Shown in pieces: positions 9,209-18,149 of a DNA stretch of 64,000 bases (the first letter of the stretch is position 1; each line of letters opens with the position of its first letter). The notes under the pieces were generated by a model that saw only the letters and a list, made by a program, of their open reading frames with translations, was not told the DNA's origin and did no database searches. The translations under genes were made by a program, and so were the position numbers. The stretch is taken from contig NZ_VUOB01000021.1 of the NCBI RefSeq assembly GCF_008386585.1, positions 1 through 64,000 on the forward strand, in the 5' to 3' direction. The DNA is from Solihabitans fulvus (GTDB lineage Bacteria; Actinomycetota; Actinomycetes; Mycobacteriales; Pseudonocardiaceae).

Positions 9209-10030
9209 CTATCGGCCGCCGGTGCGCTCGTACGGGATCTTCTCGCCCGCCTCGACCGCGACCGGCAGCCGGTTCTCGGCCGGCGGCAGCGGGCAGGTCG
9301 CCAGGTCGGTGTAGGCGCAGGGCAGGTTGGTCGCCCGGTTGAAGTCGATGACGACCGCGCCCCGGTCGTCCGGCTCGGCGATGGAGAGGCTGCGGTTCGC
9401 CTGGTAGGTCGTCACGCCGGAGGTGGCGTCGGTGAACAGCAGGTGGAAGCTCCCTGGGCGCGCGCCGTTGAACACCGTCAGCCGGTGCGTCCGGCCGGCC
9501 AGCTCGAACTCGACCTGGCCAGGGGCGTCGTAGACGTGCTGGAGCCCCTCGACCGCGGCCCCGACGGTCACGGCGCGGGGCGACTCGAACGGCAGGAACC
9601 GGCCGCTGACGGCCCAGCGCGGGTCGGGGGCGTGGGCCGGGGTGGTGGTGTAGCCGACCCGCAGCGGGTGGTCGGGGTGCCGTGGGCGCAGGATGTCGTG
9701 CCCGCCACGCTTGGCGACCTCGACCACCGCGTCGCCCGCTCCGGCCAGGACGCTCGCCCGCTCCGCGATGATCCCGAAGTCGTGCCAGCCGCGCACCGCG
9801 GTGCCGTGCACGGTCAGCTCCTCGCCGTCGGCGAGTTCGACCGTCACGCCGGCCGCGGTGCTGGACCACTCCCCCGGCGCGTCGGGAAAGCGGGTCGGCT
9901 CGGCGGTCAACCACCGCAGGCTGGTGACCGCGAGGAAGCCGTGCGGATCCCCGACGGCGCGCTCGTGTTCGGCGTGCCACTGCTCCCACTGGTGAACGAA
10001 GCCCGCCCGCTCGGTGGCCTGGACTGTCAT
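9209..10030 (-). CDS. DUF1684 family protein at end of LLM operon
   Basis: 273 residues of the DUF1684 family, recognised by the N-terminal WHAEHERAVGDPHGFLAVTSLRWL, the internal LTVFNG and the C-terminal DFNRATNLPCAYTDLATCPLPP block. The biochemical role is unknown. It starts 28 bases after the LLM gene upstream with GAGGGAG as ribosome site, so it is the last gene of the putative sulfur operon. Conserved Cys residues in the NLPCAYTDLATC block are worth noting. Family membership is fairly secure; function is not. Confidence 0.8.
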   Translation of the reverse strand: MTVQATERAGFVHQWEQWHAEHERAVGDPHGFLAVTSLRWLTAEPTRFPDAPGEWSSTAAGVTVELADGEELTVHGTAVRGWHDFGIIAERASVLAGAGDAVVEVAKRGGHDILRPRHPDHPLRVGYTTTPAHAPDPRWAVSGRFLPFESPRAVTVGAAVEGLQHVYDAPGQVEFELAGRTHRLTVFNGARPGSFHLLFTDATSGVTTYQANRSLSIAEPDDRGAVVIDFNRATNLPCAYTDLATCPLPPAENRLPVAVEAGEKIPYERTGGR

Positions 10031-10058
10031 GTCGACTCCCTCACGCGCCGGGACGCGG

Positions 10059-11192
10059 TCATCGTCGGTTCCACTCGGCGGCGAGCAGCTCGTAGGAGCG
10101 GACCCGGTCGGCGTGGTCGTGGGTGATGGTGATGATGATCAGCTCGTCGGCCCCGGTGGCGTCGCGCAGCGCCTCCAGATGGTCCGCGACCTGCCCAGGC
10201 GAGCCGACGAACTGGGTGTCGACGCGGTCCGCGACCAGCGCCCGGTCCTGGTCGGTCCAGGCGTGCGCGCGGGCCTCGTCCGGCGTGGGGAACGGGATCG
10301 CGCCCTCGCCGCTGCGGATGCTGCGCACCCACAGGCCGTAGCCGGTGGCCAGCTCCCTCGCGGTGGCCTCGTCCTCGGCGACGACGACGTCGGCGGACAC
10401 ACTGACGTGCGGACGCGCCAGCTCGGTCGACGGCGTGAACGCCGCCCGGTACGCCTCGGCGGCCTCCAGCACGGTGGCCGGGCTGACGTGGTAGTTCGCG
10501 GCGAAGCGCAGGCCGCGCGCGCCGGCGACCTCGGCGCTGATCCCTGCGCTGCTGCCCAGGATCCAGACCTGCACGTCGGCGCCCTCACCGGGGATCACGT
10601 GCGCCTCGACCCCCTCGGCGGACACGTAGGTGCCGGCCAGCAGGGCGAGAATGTCGGCGATCTGCTCGTCGTAGGGCTGGGGTTCGGCGCCGGGCTGGCG
10701 GAGCAGCCCCTTGTGCAGCCCGAACCGCGGCGAGCGCACCAGGTGCTCGGGGGAGAACCGATTGGCCGGGATCGTCAGGCCGCCGGGTGTGCGGCCGTCG
10801 ACCACGGCCGCCGCACCGGTCAGCACGGGCTGCCTTGCGGCCGGGGCCGGTTTGCCGCCCGACCGGCCGAGGCCGAGGTCGAACCGGCCGGGATGCAACG
10901 CGTCGAGCAGCCCGAACTCCTCGACGGTGGACAGGGCCGTGCGGTGCCCAAGCTGGGTCGCGCCGGAGCCGAGCCGGATGGTGGACGTCGCGGCCGCGGT
11001 GAGGGCGAGGACGACGGCGGGCGAGGTGCCCGCGACGCCGGGGTTGAGGTGGTGCTCGGCGAACCAGTACCTGGCGTAGCCGAGCCGTTCGGCCTGCCCG
11101 GCCAGGTCGATGCTGTTGCGCAGTGCCGCGGTCGCGGTCGACCCGGATGAGATCGGCACCAGGTCGAGAACCGTGAGCGGGGTGTTGGCCAT
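10059..11192 (-). CDS. LLM-class flavin monooxygenase (luciferase group 1)
   Basis: 377 residues with the bacterial luciferase-like TIM barrel. The N-terminus LTVLDLVPISSGSTATAALRNSIDLA and AEHHLNPGVAGTSPAV are characteristic of the LLM 'group 1' oxidoreductases, and RIGLGSGATQLGHR-type residues form the flavin site. Such enzymes use FMNH2 from a partner reductase to oxidise sulfonates, sulfones or similar small molecules. It is fourth in a run of LLM genes behind a cysteine leader, ten bases from the gene upstream. No flavin reductase is encoded in the operon. Substrate unknown. Confidence 0.85.
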   Translation of the reverse strand: MANTPLTVLDLVPISSGSTATAALRNSIDLAGQAERLGYARYWFAEHHLNPGVAGTSPAVVLALTAAATSTIRLGSGATQLGHRTALSTVEEFGLLDALHPGRFDLGLGRSGGKPAPAARQPVLTGAAAVVDGRTPGGLTIPANRFSPEHLVRSPRFGLHKGLLRQPGAEPQPYDEQIADILALLAGTYVSAEGVEAHVIPGEGADVQVWILGSSAGISAEVAGARGLRFAANYHVSPATVLEAAEAYRAAFTPSTELARPHVSVSADVVVAEDEATARELATGYGLWVRSIRSGEGAIPFPTPDEARAHAWTDQDRALVADRVDTQFVGSPGQVADHLEALRDATGADELIIITITHDHADRVRSYELLAAEWNRR

Positions 11193-11201
11193 GGCGGGTC
11201 C

Positions 11202-12281
11202 CTATCTCGCTGGCACGGGCACGGCTGCGTCGACCGGTCCCCAGTGCCATGGCGGGTCGGGAAGTTCGCGGCGCAGCGTCGGGGCGATGTCGGACTGGAA
11301 CAGCTCGAGGCTGTCCCGGTGCTGGGCGTCGGTGAGGCCGCCGGCCTCGGCGCGGACGTGCAGCACGCTGTGGCCGAACTGTTCGTGGTAGCGGTGCACC
11401 TTCTCGATCACCTGTTGCGGGCTGCCGATCAGGGCCGAGCTGCGCTCGACGAAGTCCTCCAGGGTGCGGAAGACCGGTTCGAGGCCGAGCCGCTGCTGGG
11501 CCGCCAGCTGGCCCTCGAAGACGGGGCGGTAGGCCGCCAGCGCCTCCTGCGAGGTGCGCGCGGCGTAGTACCCGGCGGTGCCCGCGCCGACCGTGGCGAG
11601 CGCGGGGTCGTGGCCGTAGTGCTCCCACCGCTGCCGGTAGTAGCGGACGAGCTCGGCGTACGGCTCGATCGAGTTGGTGACGTTGGCGGAGAACAGCGGG
11701 TCGCCGTAGCGGGCGGCGAGGTCGACCGACTCCCGGCTGGTCGCGCTGCCGTGCCAGACCCGGATCGGCTGCTGGAGCGGCCGGGGCCAGACCTCTGCCT
11801 CGGTCAGCGCGGGACGGAAGCGCGGCGAGTACGTCACCGTGTCCTGCCGCCAGAGTCGGCGGAACAGCTCGTAGGACTCGGCGTTGCGGTCCCACTGGTC
11901 CTCGGCGGTGACGTGGAACAGCTCGCGCTGGGCCGTGCCGTTTCCCTTGCCGATGATCAGTTCAAGGCGACCCTGCGAGAGGTGGTCCAGCGTCGCGTAG
12001 TCCTCGTAGGCGCGCACCGGGTCGAGCAGGCTCAGCGTGGTCACCGCGGTGAACAGCCGGATCCGCCTGGTGCGGGCGGCGATGTGGCTGAGGATCACGG
12101 GCGGCGACGACGAGATGAACGGCCGCTCGTGCCGTTCGCCGACGCCGAAGCCGTCGAAGCCGAGCTCCTCGGCGAGCACCGCGTTGTCGATCACCTCGCG
12201 GAGGCGGTCGTTGGTCGACTTCAGCGCGCCGGTCACCGGGTCGGGGCCGTGCACGATCAGGGTGATGGCCAGGAATTTCAC
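11202..12281 (-). CDS. LLM-class flavin monooxygenase
   Basis: 359 residues; an LLM TIM barrel with GFGVGERHERPF near the N-terminus, RIRLFTAVTTLSLLDPVRAYEDYATLDHLSQGRLELIIGKG, and IRVWHGSATSRESVDLAARYGD for FMN/phosphate binding. The GTG start overlaps the upstream stop (GTGA), so translation is coupled to the NtaA-like gene. Organosulfur use is inferred from the operon and leader, not from residues. Confidence 0.85.
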   Translation of the reverse strand: MKFLAITLIVHGPDPVTGALKSTNDRLREVIDNAVLAEELGFDGFGVGERHERPFISSSPPVILSHIAARTRRIRLFTAVTTLSLLDPVRAYEDYATLDHLSQGRLELIIGKGNGTAQRELFHVTAEDQWDRNAESYELFRRLWRQDTVTYSPRFRPALTEAEVWPRPLQQPIRVWHGSATSRESVDLAARYGDPLFSANVTNSIEPYAELVRYYRQRWEHYGHDPALATVGAGTAGYYAARTSQEALAAYRPVFEGQLAAQQRLGLEPVFRTLEDFVERSSALIGSPQQVIEKVHRYHEQFGHSVLHVRAEAGGLTDAQHRDSLELFQSDIAPTLRRELPDPPWHWGPVDAAVPVPAR

Positions 12282-13654
12282 GACGCCACCCTGGTGCCGG
12301 TGTCCGCCGAGCGCGCCTCGCCGAGCCCGAGGTGGTCGCGCAGGGTCGCGCCCTCGTACTCGGTGCGGAACACCCCTCGCTCCTGGAGCAGCGGCACGAC
12401 GGTGTCGGCGAACTCGTCGAGGCCGCCGGGTGTCAGGTGCGGGATGAGGATGAAGCCGTCGGCGGCGTCGGACTGCACGAACTCGTTGAGGCTGTTGGCG
12501 ATTCCCTCCGGCGTGCCGATGAAGGACTGGCGGCCCGTCACCTCGATGATCAGCTCGCGGGTGGTGAGTCCCTTCTCCTCGGCCAACGCCCGCCACTGGG
12601 CCGCGGTGGCCAGCGGGTCGGTGTACTGGCGCACGCTGGCCCTGCCCCTGGCGACGAGATTCTCGCCGACCAGCGGGTCAACCGCAGGCAGCGGCCCGTC
12701 CGGGTCGTGCGCGCTGAGGTCGCGGTTCCACAGCTGTTCCAGGAGCCTGATCGCGGTCTGGCCGCTCACCTGCTGGCGGCGGATCACGGCCGCCCTCTCC
12801 CTGGCGTCGGCGTCGGTGTCGCCGAGGACGAAGGTGACGCCTGGCAACACCTTCAGCTCGTCCCGGGAGCGGCCGTACCGAGCGAGGCGGCCCTTGACGT
12901 CGGCGTAGAAGGCGCGGCCCGCCTCTAGCGTGCCGTGCCGGGTGAAGATGGCGTCCGCCGCCGAGGCCGCGAACTCCCTGCCCTCCTCGGAGTCGCCCGC
13001 CTGGAAGATCACCGGTCGGCCCTGCGGGCTTCGCGGCACGGTGAAGTGGCCGGTGATGTCGAACTGGCTGACGTGGTGGTCGAAGCGGCCGGGGGCCGGG
13101 TCGCTGAGGAAGACCCCGGAGTCCTTGTCCGCGACGACCTCGTCACCCCGCCAGGAGTCGAACAGCTCCCCTGCCGCGGTCAGGAACTGCCTGGCCCGCT
13201 CGTAGCGGTCCTCCTTGGCCAGGAAGCCGCCTCGGCGGAAGTTCTGCCCGGTGAACTCGTCCCAGGAGGTGACGACGTTCCACGCCGCGCGCCCGGCGGA
13301 CAGGTGGTCGAGCGAGGCGAACTGGCGGGCCACTTCGTAGGGTTCGTTGAAGGTGGAGTTGATCGTCCCGGTGAGCCCGAGCCGGTCGGTGACGGCGGCC
13401 AGCGCGGCGAGGACGGTGAAGGTGTCCGGCCGGCCGACAACGTCCAGGTCGTAGATCTCCCCGTTCTGCTCGCGCAGCCGCAGTCCCTCGGCGAGGAACA
13501 GGAAGTCGAACTTGGCGCGCTCGGCGGTCTGTGCGAAGTGGACGAAGGAACTGAAGTCGATGTGGCTTCCTGCGGCCGGGTCGCTCCACACGGTGGTGTT
13601 GTTGACACCGGGGAAGTGCGCCGCGAGGTGGATCTGTTTGACGGGCTCGCTCAT
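12278..13654 (-). CDS. NtaA/SnaA/DszA-type FMN-dependent monooxygenase
   Basis: 458 residues. The family signature is clear: FSSFVHFAQTAERAKFDFLFLAEGL, GLTGTINSTFNEPYEVARQFASLDHLSAGRAAWNVVTS and QAGDSEEGREFAA. The NtaA/SnaA/DszA/DmoA group includes nitrilotriacetate, dimethyl-sulfide and dibenzothiophene-sulfone monooxygenases, all needing an FMN reductase in trans. GGAAGGA precedes the ATG. It is translationally coupled to the next LLM gene. Confidence 0.85.
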   Translation of the reverse strand: MSEPVKQIHLAAHFPGVNNTTVWSDPAAGSHIDFSSFVHFAQTAERAKFDFLFLAEGLRLREQNGEIYDLDVVGRPDTFTVLAALAAVTDRLGLTGTINSTFNEPYEVARQFASLDHLSAGRAAWNVVTSWDEFTGQNFRRGGFLAKEDRYERARQFLTAAGELFDSWRGDEVVADKDSGVFLSDPAPGRFDHHVSQFDITGHFTVPRSPQGRPVIFQAGDSEEGREFAASAADAIFTRHGTLEAGRAFYADVKGRLARYGRSRDELKVLPGVTFVLGDTDADARERAAVIRRQQVSGQTAIRLLEQLWNRDLSAHDPDGPLPAVDPLVGENLVARGRASVRQYTDPLATAAQWRALAEEKGLTTRELIIEVTGRQSFIGTPEGIANSLNEFVQSDAADGFILIPHLTPGGLDEFADTVVPLLQERGVFRTEYEGATLRDHLGLGEARSADTGTRVAS

Positions 13655-13679
13655 CGTGGTGACGTCCTTCCTGCCTGGC

Positions 13680-14891
13680 TCAGACGGTGGCGGCGTAGCG
13701 GTTGGCTGGGCGGGGCAGGCCGAGCAGCCCGCGCAGGGTGTTCGCCTCGTACGCGGTGCGGAACGCGTTGCGGCGCTGGAGTTCTGGCACGAGGTGGCGG
13801 GTGATCTGCGTCAGGTCGTGCGGCAGCGCGGCCGGCCGCAGCCGGAACCCGGTGAGTCCGGTCTGCCGCAACTCCACGAGCAGGTCGGCGAGTTCTCCGG
13901 CCGTTCCGGTGAATACGGCGGCGTCGCTGGTGAGTTCGGCGCCGTCGCGCTCGTCGAGGCGCGCCTTGCGGGCGGCGGCGACACCGGGGTCGGGGTCGAG
14001 GAAGACCACCAGGTCGGCGAAGACGTGCACCGTCTCGTCCGCGCGGCCGGCCGACGCCTGCTCGCTGCGGATCTCGGCGAGGATCGACCTGGCGTCGTCG
14101 GCGTCGCGCGGGGTGACGAAGCCGACGTCGGCCGAGCGGGCCACCAGCCGGTTCGGCTCGCCCCGGTGCGCCAGCGCGGCGACCACGGGCTGGCCCTGCG
14201 GCGGACGCGGCGTGATGGACGGGCCCCGCACGCTGAACCTGCTGCCCTCGAAGTCGATGTAGTGCAGCTTGTGCCGATCGACGAAGCGACCGGTGGCGGC
14301 GTCGCGGATCTCCGCGTCGTCCTCCCAGCTGTCCCACAGTCGCCGCAGCACCTCGACGTAGTCGCCGGCCTCGTCGAAGAGATCCTTGAGCAGCGCCAAA
14401 CCTTCCGCCGAATCCAGGTCCTCGATCCGCACCGACGGCACGGTTCGGCGGCCGAAGTGCGCGGCCTCCTCGGCACGTCCGGACACCTTGACCCGCACGC
14501 CGGCGCGGCCGGTGCTCACGTAGTCGAGGGTCGCGATCGCCTTCGAGACGTGGAACGGCTCGGTGTGGGTGACCACCGCGGTCGGGATCAGCCCGATGTG
14601 CCGGGTCAGGGGCGCCACCCTGGCCGCGATCAGCACCGCGTCCAGCCTGCCCCGCACCCGGTCGGTCCGGCCGTCCGGCTCGGCGCGCCAGGATGACTGG
14701 AGGCCAAGGGAGTCCTCGATGGTCACGAAGTCCAGCAGGCCCCGCTCGGCCTCGGCGACCAGGTCGGACCAGTACTGCGCGGTGAAGATCTGGTCGGGCC
14801 GGGCGTCGGGCTCCCGCCAGGCCGCGGGATGCCAGCCTGCGCCGTCGAGCGCGACGGCCAGGTGCAGCGGTGCGGGTGATGGTCCAGGCAT
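13680..14891 (-). CDS. LLM flavin monooxygenase, first gene of operon
   Basis: 403 residues, NtaA-like, ending with the family's NAFRTAYEANTLRGLLGLPRPANRYA block. The N-terminal half carries DFVTIEDSLG and LIPTAVVTHTEPFHVSKAIATLDYVSTGRAG. It begins about 95 bases after the leader peptide stop, with AGGGAG upstream of ATG. Being first in the operon and directly behind the leader, it should be the gene most directly affected by attenuation. Exact substrate unknown. Confidence 0.85.
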   Translation of the reverse strand: MPGPSPAPLHLAVALDGAGWHPAAWREPDARPDQIFTAQYWSDLVAEAERGLLDFVTIEDSLGLQSSWRAEPDGRTDRVRGRLDAVLIAARVAPLTRHIGLIPTAVVTHTEPFHVSKAIATLDYVSTGRAGVRVKVSGRAEEAAHFGRRTVPSVRIEDLDSAEGLALLKDLFDEAGDYVEVLRRLWDSWEDDAEIRDAATGRFVDRHKLHYIDFEGSRFSVRGPSITPRPPQGQPVVAALAHRGEPNRLVARSADVGFVTPRDADDARSILAEIRSEQASAGRADETVHVFADLVVFLDPDPGVAAARKARLDERDGAELTSDAAVFTGTAGELADLLVELRQTGLTGFRLRPAALPHDLTQITRHLVPELQRRNAFRTAYEANTLRGLLGLPRPANRYAATV

Positions 14892-14985
14892 GGGCGTCTA
14901 CTCCCTGGTGGCATGCCGAATCGCGCCAGCGCCCGTGCGCGGACGGGTGGAGCGGCGGCAGGGAAAACGGGGCTGCGGAAGGAGG

Positions 14986-15141
14986 TCAGGCGGCGACGTG
15001 CTGGCAGGCCGGACAGAGTGCGGCGGCGACGCGCTGGAGATCGATGTGGCGTCGCGAGTACGTGGTGGCGACGCGGCACCGGGCCTTGGGAGCGGGGACC
15101 GCGACGCGCTCAACGGCTGCTCGCACTGTCGCCACCCCCAT
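14986..15141 (-). CDS. Cysteine-attenuation leader peptide of LLM operon
   Basis: A small frame reading leftward whose C-terminal part is SRRHIDLQRVAAALCPAC followed by QHVAA and TGA. The RRHxDLxRVxxAxC pattern is that of actinobacterial leader peptides preceding cysteine/sulfur-metabolism operons, where ribosome stalling at scarce Cys codons is thought to alter expression downstream. Two Cys codons (TGT, TGC) lie near the end. The start is unsure: ATG 15141 gives 51 residues, an in-frame GTG follows a few codons later, and the functional peptide may be shorter. Position, about 95 bases before the first LLM gene, fits. Confidence 0.75.
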   Translation of the reverse strand: MGVATVRAAVERVAVPAPKARCRVATTYSRRHIDLQRVAAALCPACQHVAA

Positions 15142-15360
15142 CCCGATCGGCTCACACCGATGTCGAGTTCGCGCCGTTGCGGCGCCGTCGTCGGCACCGC
15201 CAGGTCGTCACCTTGAGCACCCACCGCGCGGGACGGTTGTCGTTGCGCAGGCCGAGATCTGGTGCTGACACTCATGACCTTCGTTCGCACCGTAACGCGG
15301 CAGCGCGGCCGGACACAACCATCCTCGGCGGCGCTCGGTATGTGGGAACGTGCGCCCGGT

Positions 15361-17136
15361 TCAGCCCATCGCCAGCGTGATCGCGTCGGTGACCGTTTCC
15401 TTGTGTGTGCCATGGAAGGTGCGTCCCCCGCCGTACAGGGCGAAGTACCACATCGCGTTGCCGCCCGGCTTGTCGCGGCGGTTGTAGTTCTCCAGCGTCA
15501 CCACGTCCTCGCCGTCCTTGGCCACGACACCGGCGAAGTGGTAGGTCCACGGCGCCTTGCGGCCCGCCGCCCGGTCCTCGTCCTTCTCCTCCCGCTTGCG
15601 CGCGCGGGTGCCGTAGATGCCGAACGCCTCGCCGACCTCGGCGGTGGCGGACTCGTTGATGCCCAGCCTTCGGTCACGTTCAGGGTTCGGCGCCTCGTAC
15701 GGCCGGTAGCGCGACTTGATGAGGTTGCCGACCTTCCCGGTCAGGTCCCTGATGCCCTCGGTCTTCTCGGCCGACAGCGGGCCGTCGAGCAGTGCCGCGC
15801 TCTCCGCCCTGTCGACCAGGATCTGCTGGAGGCCGGGGTGGAACTCGAGGTTCTTCCGCTCCATCTCCCTGAGCAGGGTGCCGGCCACCTTGGTGTCCAT
15901 GCCCGCGGTGACGAGCTGCGCCCGGACGGCGGTGATCGCCTCGTCGACATCCCCGTCGTGCGCCTCCTCGACGTCGACGTCGATCTCCGCCTCCCGCCAG
16001 GTGAACCGGAAGTACTCGGTGTCCTTCCGCAGGTTGCGGGCGAGCCGCTCCGGCGTCATCCCCGGACGGGTGACCAGGCGGGCGTAGGCGGAGAAGTCGG
16101 TGGTGTTGTTGGGCTCCTGCCGGTGGCTCACACGTTCGCCGCCCTCCTCCTCCGGGGCGAGCAGCACGTTCCCCGCCCGGTCACCGGTCACCTTGCGGGC
16201 GACCTCGATGCACTCGTTCACGTCCAGCAGGTCGTCGCCGGTGCGCTCCTCGCCGTGCACGACCATCACGGGCTCCACCCTGCGCAGCCCGCGCTGGGCC
16301 AGTTCCTCCGGCACCTCGCCGGAGGACAGCCGAAGCTGGAGCGGCGACCCCCGGTCGCCGAGCGCCTCGTTCGCCCTGTCGATCACGTCGGGCAGCGCGA
16401 AGAAGTCCTTGCTCCCGGAGCGCCTGCCGACGGCCATGCCCCCGTTCGTCGAGAAGACCCACGGGGATTCGCTGGATTCGGACTCGCTCTCGGACGAGTG
16501 CTCGGCGGACGCGTGCTCCGAACTCTTCTCGGAGAAGTACTCGTCCTCGCTGTCCAGCTCCTCGTCCTCGTCGTGTGCGGCGGCCGGGGCGGCGGTCGCG
16601 CCGGCGTCGGTGATGGCCCTGGTGACGCGCTGGGACAGGGAGTCGATGTGGGCGGCGCGGAAGCTGCGGGATCCGGTGCCCTTGACCGCCCGCCAGTCGG
16701 TGATGGCCTGCTGGATGGCGTTCAGTAGGTCCTGATGGGGTGAGGCCGGATCGGCTTCGAGGGCCCGCCGCCAGTTCGCCACGGCCGCGTCCACGCGCTG
16801 CAACTCGTTGGACCGGCCGGTGGTGAGCGCGAAGAAGGTCTGCACCTTCCAGCGGCCGGCCAGGTCGCGCAGGGAGCGCTGGGCCGGCGACAGGGCGGTA
16901 GGCGCGCGCTGGACGACCACCGGTGACCGCTGGTCGGCCAGCAGCCTGCCGACCGCCGCGTTGCCGACGCTGCGTTGCAGCGCGGGCAGCAGCTCCGGCG
17001 ACAGGCGTTCCGGATGCTCAGGATGCTCCCGGTACGAGGTCGCCGATTCCGCCGACATGGCGTTGCTGATCGGCTCGGCGGCACGCCGCGGCCGACCAGG
17101 AGGGGCTGTCCGTTCCGGCCTGTCCTTGGCGTGCAT
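15361..17136 (-). CDS. eCIS-associated effector-like protein
   Basis: 591 residues, no signal peptide. Near the N-terminus is LQRSVGNAAVGRLL (53-66) followed by VVVQR (73-77), the motif typical of proteins linked to extracellular contractile injection systems. Residues 189-224 are an acidic, Ser/Glu-rich linker. The C-terminal 60 residues include WTYHFAGVVAKDGEDVVTLENY and MWYFALYGGGRTFHGTHKE, a block recurring in actinobacterial eCIS-associated cargo proteins. Enzymatic activity is not recognised. The ATG is preceded by GGAG and longer frames have no resemblance. No sheath, tube or baseplate genes occur here, so it is an orphan. It could also be a polymorphic toxin without a nearby immunity gene. 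Confidence 0.65.
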   Translation of the reverse strand: MHAKDRPERTAPPGRPRRAAEPISNAMSAESATSYREHPEHPERLSPELLPALQRSVGNAAVGRLLADQRSPVVVQRAPTALSPAQRSLRDLAGRWKVQTFFALTTGRSNELQRVDAAVANWRRALEADPASPHQDLLNAIQQAITDWRAVKGTGSRSFRAAHIDSLSQRVTRAITDAGATAAPAAAHDEDEELDSEDEYFSEKSSEHASAEHSSESESESSESPWVFSTNGGMAVGRRSGSKDFFALPDVIDRANEALGDRGSPLQLRLSSGEVPEELAQRGLRRVEPVMVVHGEERTGDDLLDVNECIEVARKVTGDRAGNVLLAPEEEGGERVSHRQEPNNTTDFSAYARLVTRPGMTPERLARNLRKDTEYFRFTWREAEIDVDVEEAHDGDVDEAITAVRAQLVTAGMDTKVAGTLLREMERKNLEFHPGLQQILVDRAESAALLDGPLSAEKTEGIRDLTGKVGNLIKSRYRPYEAPNPERDRRLGINESATAEVGEAFGIYGTRARKREEKDEDRAAGRKAPWTYHFAGVVAKDGEDVVTLENYNRRDKPGGNAMWYFALYGGGRTFHGTHKETVTDAITLAMG

Positions 17137-17272
17137 GATCGTCTCCGTCCTGTGCGAGACCGAGCGGCAACGACTCCTGCCTACCCACACCGGACACACG
17201 CGAACAGGTCCCCAAGGGCAATCCTCGGGCACCCTTCCCGACACCGGAGCCCGGCGGACCGCGCGATCGCGA

Positions 17273-18091
17273 CTACCGTCCGCGACGCTTTCCGCGCTTG
17301 CCACCGTCGGAGGCGCCGGCGCCCCTGCGCTGCCCCCTGCCGGCCACCTTGCCACCGGCCGCCTTGCCTGCCGACCTACCACCGGCCGACTTACCACCGG
17401 TCGCCTTGCCGGCCGAGGACTTCCGCTCCGCGTCGGGACGCGCGCCCTTCGTCGACGCCTTCGCCTCCGCAGGGGCCGGTTGGCGCCCCCGCGTGCTGTT
17501 GACGGTCCTGCCACGGACGATCCCGATGAACTGCTCCATCAGGTCGGTGGTCTCGTCCTCCGGCCACGACAGCGCGACACCCGACTCAGGGGCGCCCGAG
17601 ACGGGCCGGTAGGTGAGGTCCTTGCGGTGATGCAGCCGGGCGAGCGACTGCGGCACGATGAGCACGCCGACGCCGGCCGCCACCAGCTCGACCGCGTTCG
17701 CCGTCGTGGCAGGGCGGTCGACCGCGGGACGGCCCGGCGGTTGCGCCCAGTCGAGGGCGTCGTCGAGGGGGTGCAGCACGACCTCGTCGGCCAGGTCCGC
17801 GACGGGCACCTCCTCGGCCGCCGCCAAGACGTGGTCCTTCTGGATCACGACCACCGTCGTCTCGACGTAGAGCGGAATCGCGCTCAGGCCCGTCCGGTCG
17901 ATCGGCAACCGCACGAGGCCGGCGTCGGCGCCGCCGGCCCGCACCAGGTCGGCCGCCTCGGCTGCGGACACGCCGACGAGGGTCAGCGCAACATCGGGCA
18001 ACCGCTCGTGCCAGGTCCGCACCCATTTGGTGGGTGTCACTCCGGGGACGTACGCGAGCCTGAACGAAGGAGGTACATCCGAGCCTGTCAC
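17273..18091 (-). CDS. LysR-type effector domain protein lacking HTH, basic tail
   Basis: 272 residues. Residues 8-200 resemble the LysR substrate-binding domain (FRLAYVPGV, DAGLVRLPIDRTGL, VELVAAGVGVLIVPQSLA), but the usual N-terminal winged helix is absent: the protein begins directly with the effector domain. Residues 205-272 are a Lys/Arg/Gly/Ala-rich, histone-tail-like extension with GKATGGKSAGG-type repeats. It may bind DNA through this tail or act as a ligand sensor for a partner. It is divergent from a DUF5997 gene with only 58 bases between, an arrangement that recurs in actinobacteria, which suggests a joint role. Confidence 0.75.
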   Translation of the reverse strand: MTGSDVPPSFRLAYVPGVTPTKWVRTWHERLPDVALTLVGVSAAEAADLVRAGGADAGLVRLPIDRTGLSAIPLYVETTVVVIQKDHVLAAAEEVPVADLADEVVLHPLDDALDWAQPPGRPAVDRPATTANAVELVAAGVGVLIVPQSLARLHHRKDLTYRPVSGAPESGVALSWPEDETTDLMEQFIGIVRGRTVNSTRGRQPAPAEAKASTKGARPDAERKSSAGKATGGKSAGGRSAGKAAGGKVAGRGQRRGAGASDGGKRGKRRGR

Positions 18092-18149
18092 CGGGTCAGA
18101 TTACCGGGCGTGGTCAGCGGAGGCGCGCGCGCTCGATATCCTTGACCCC

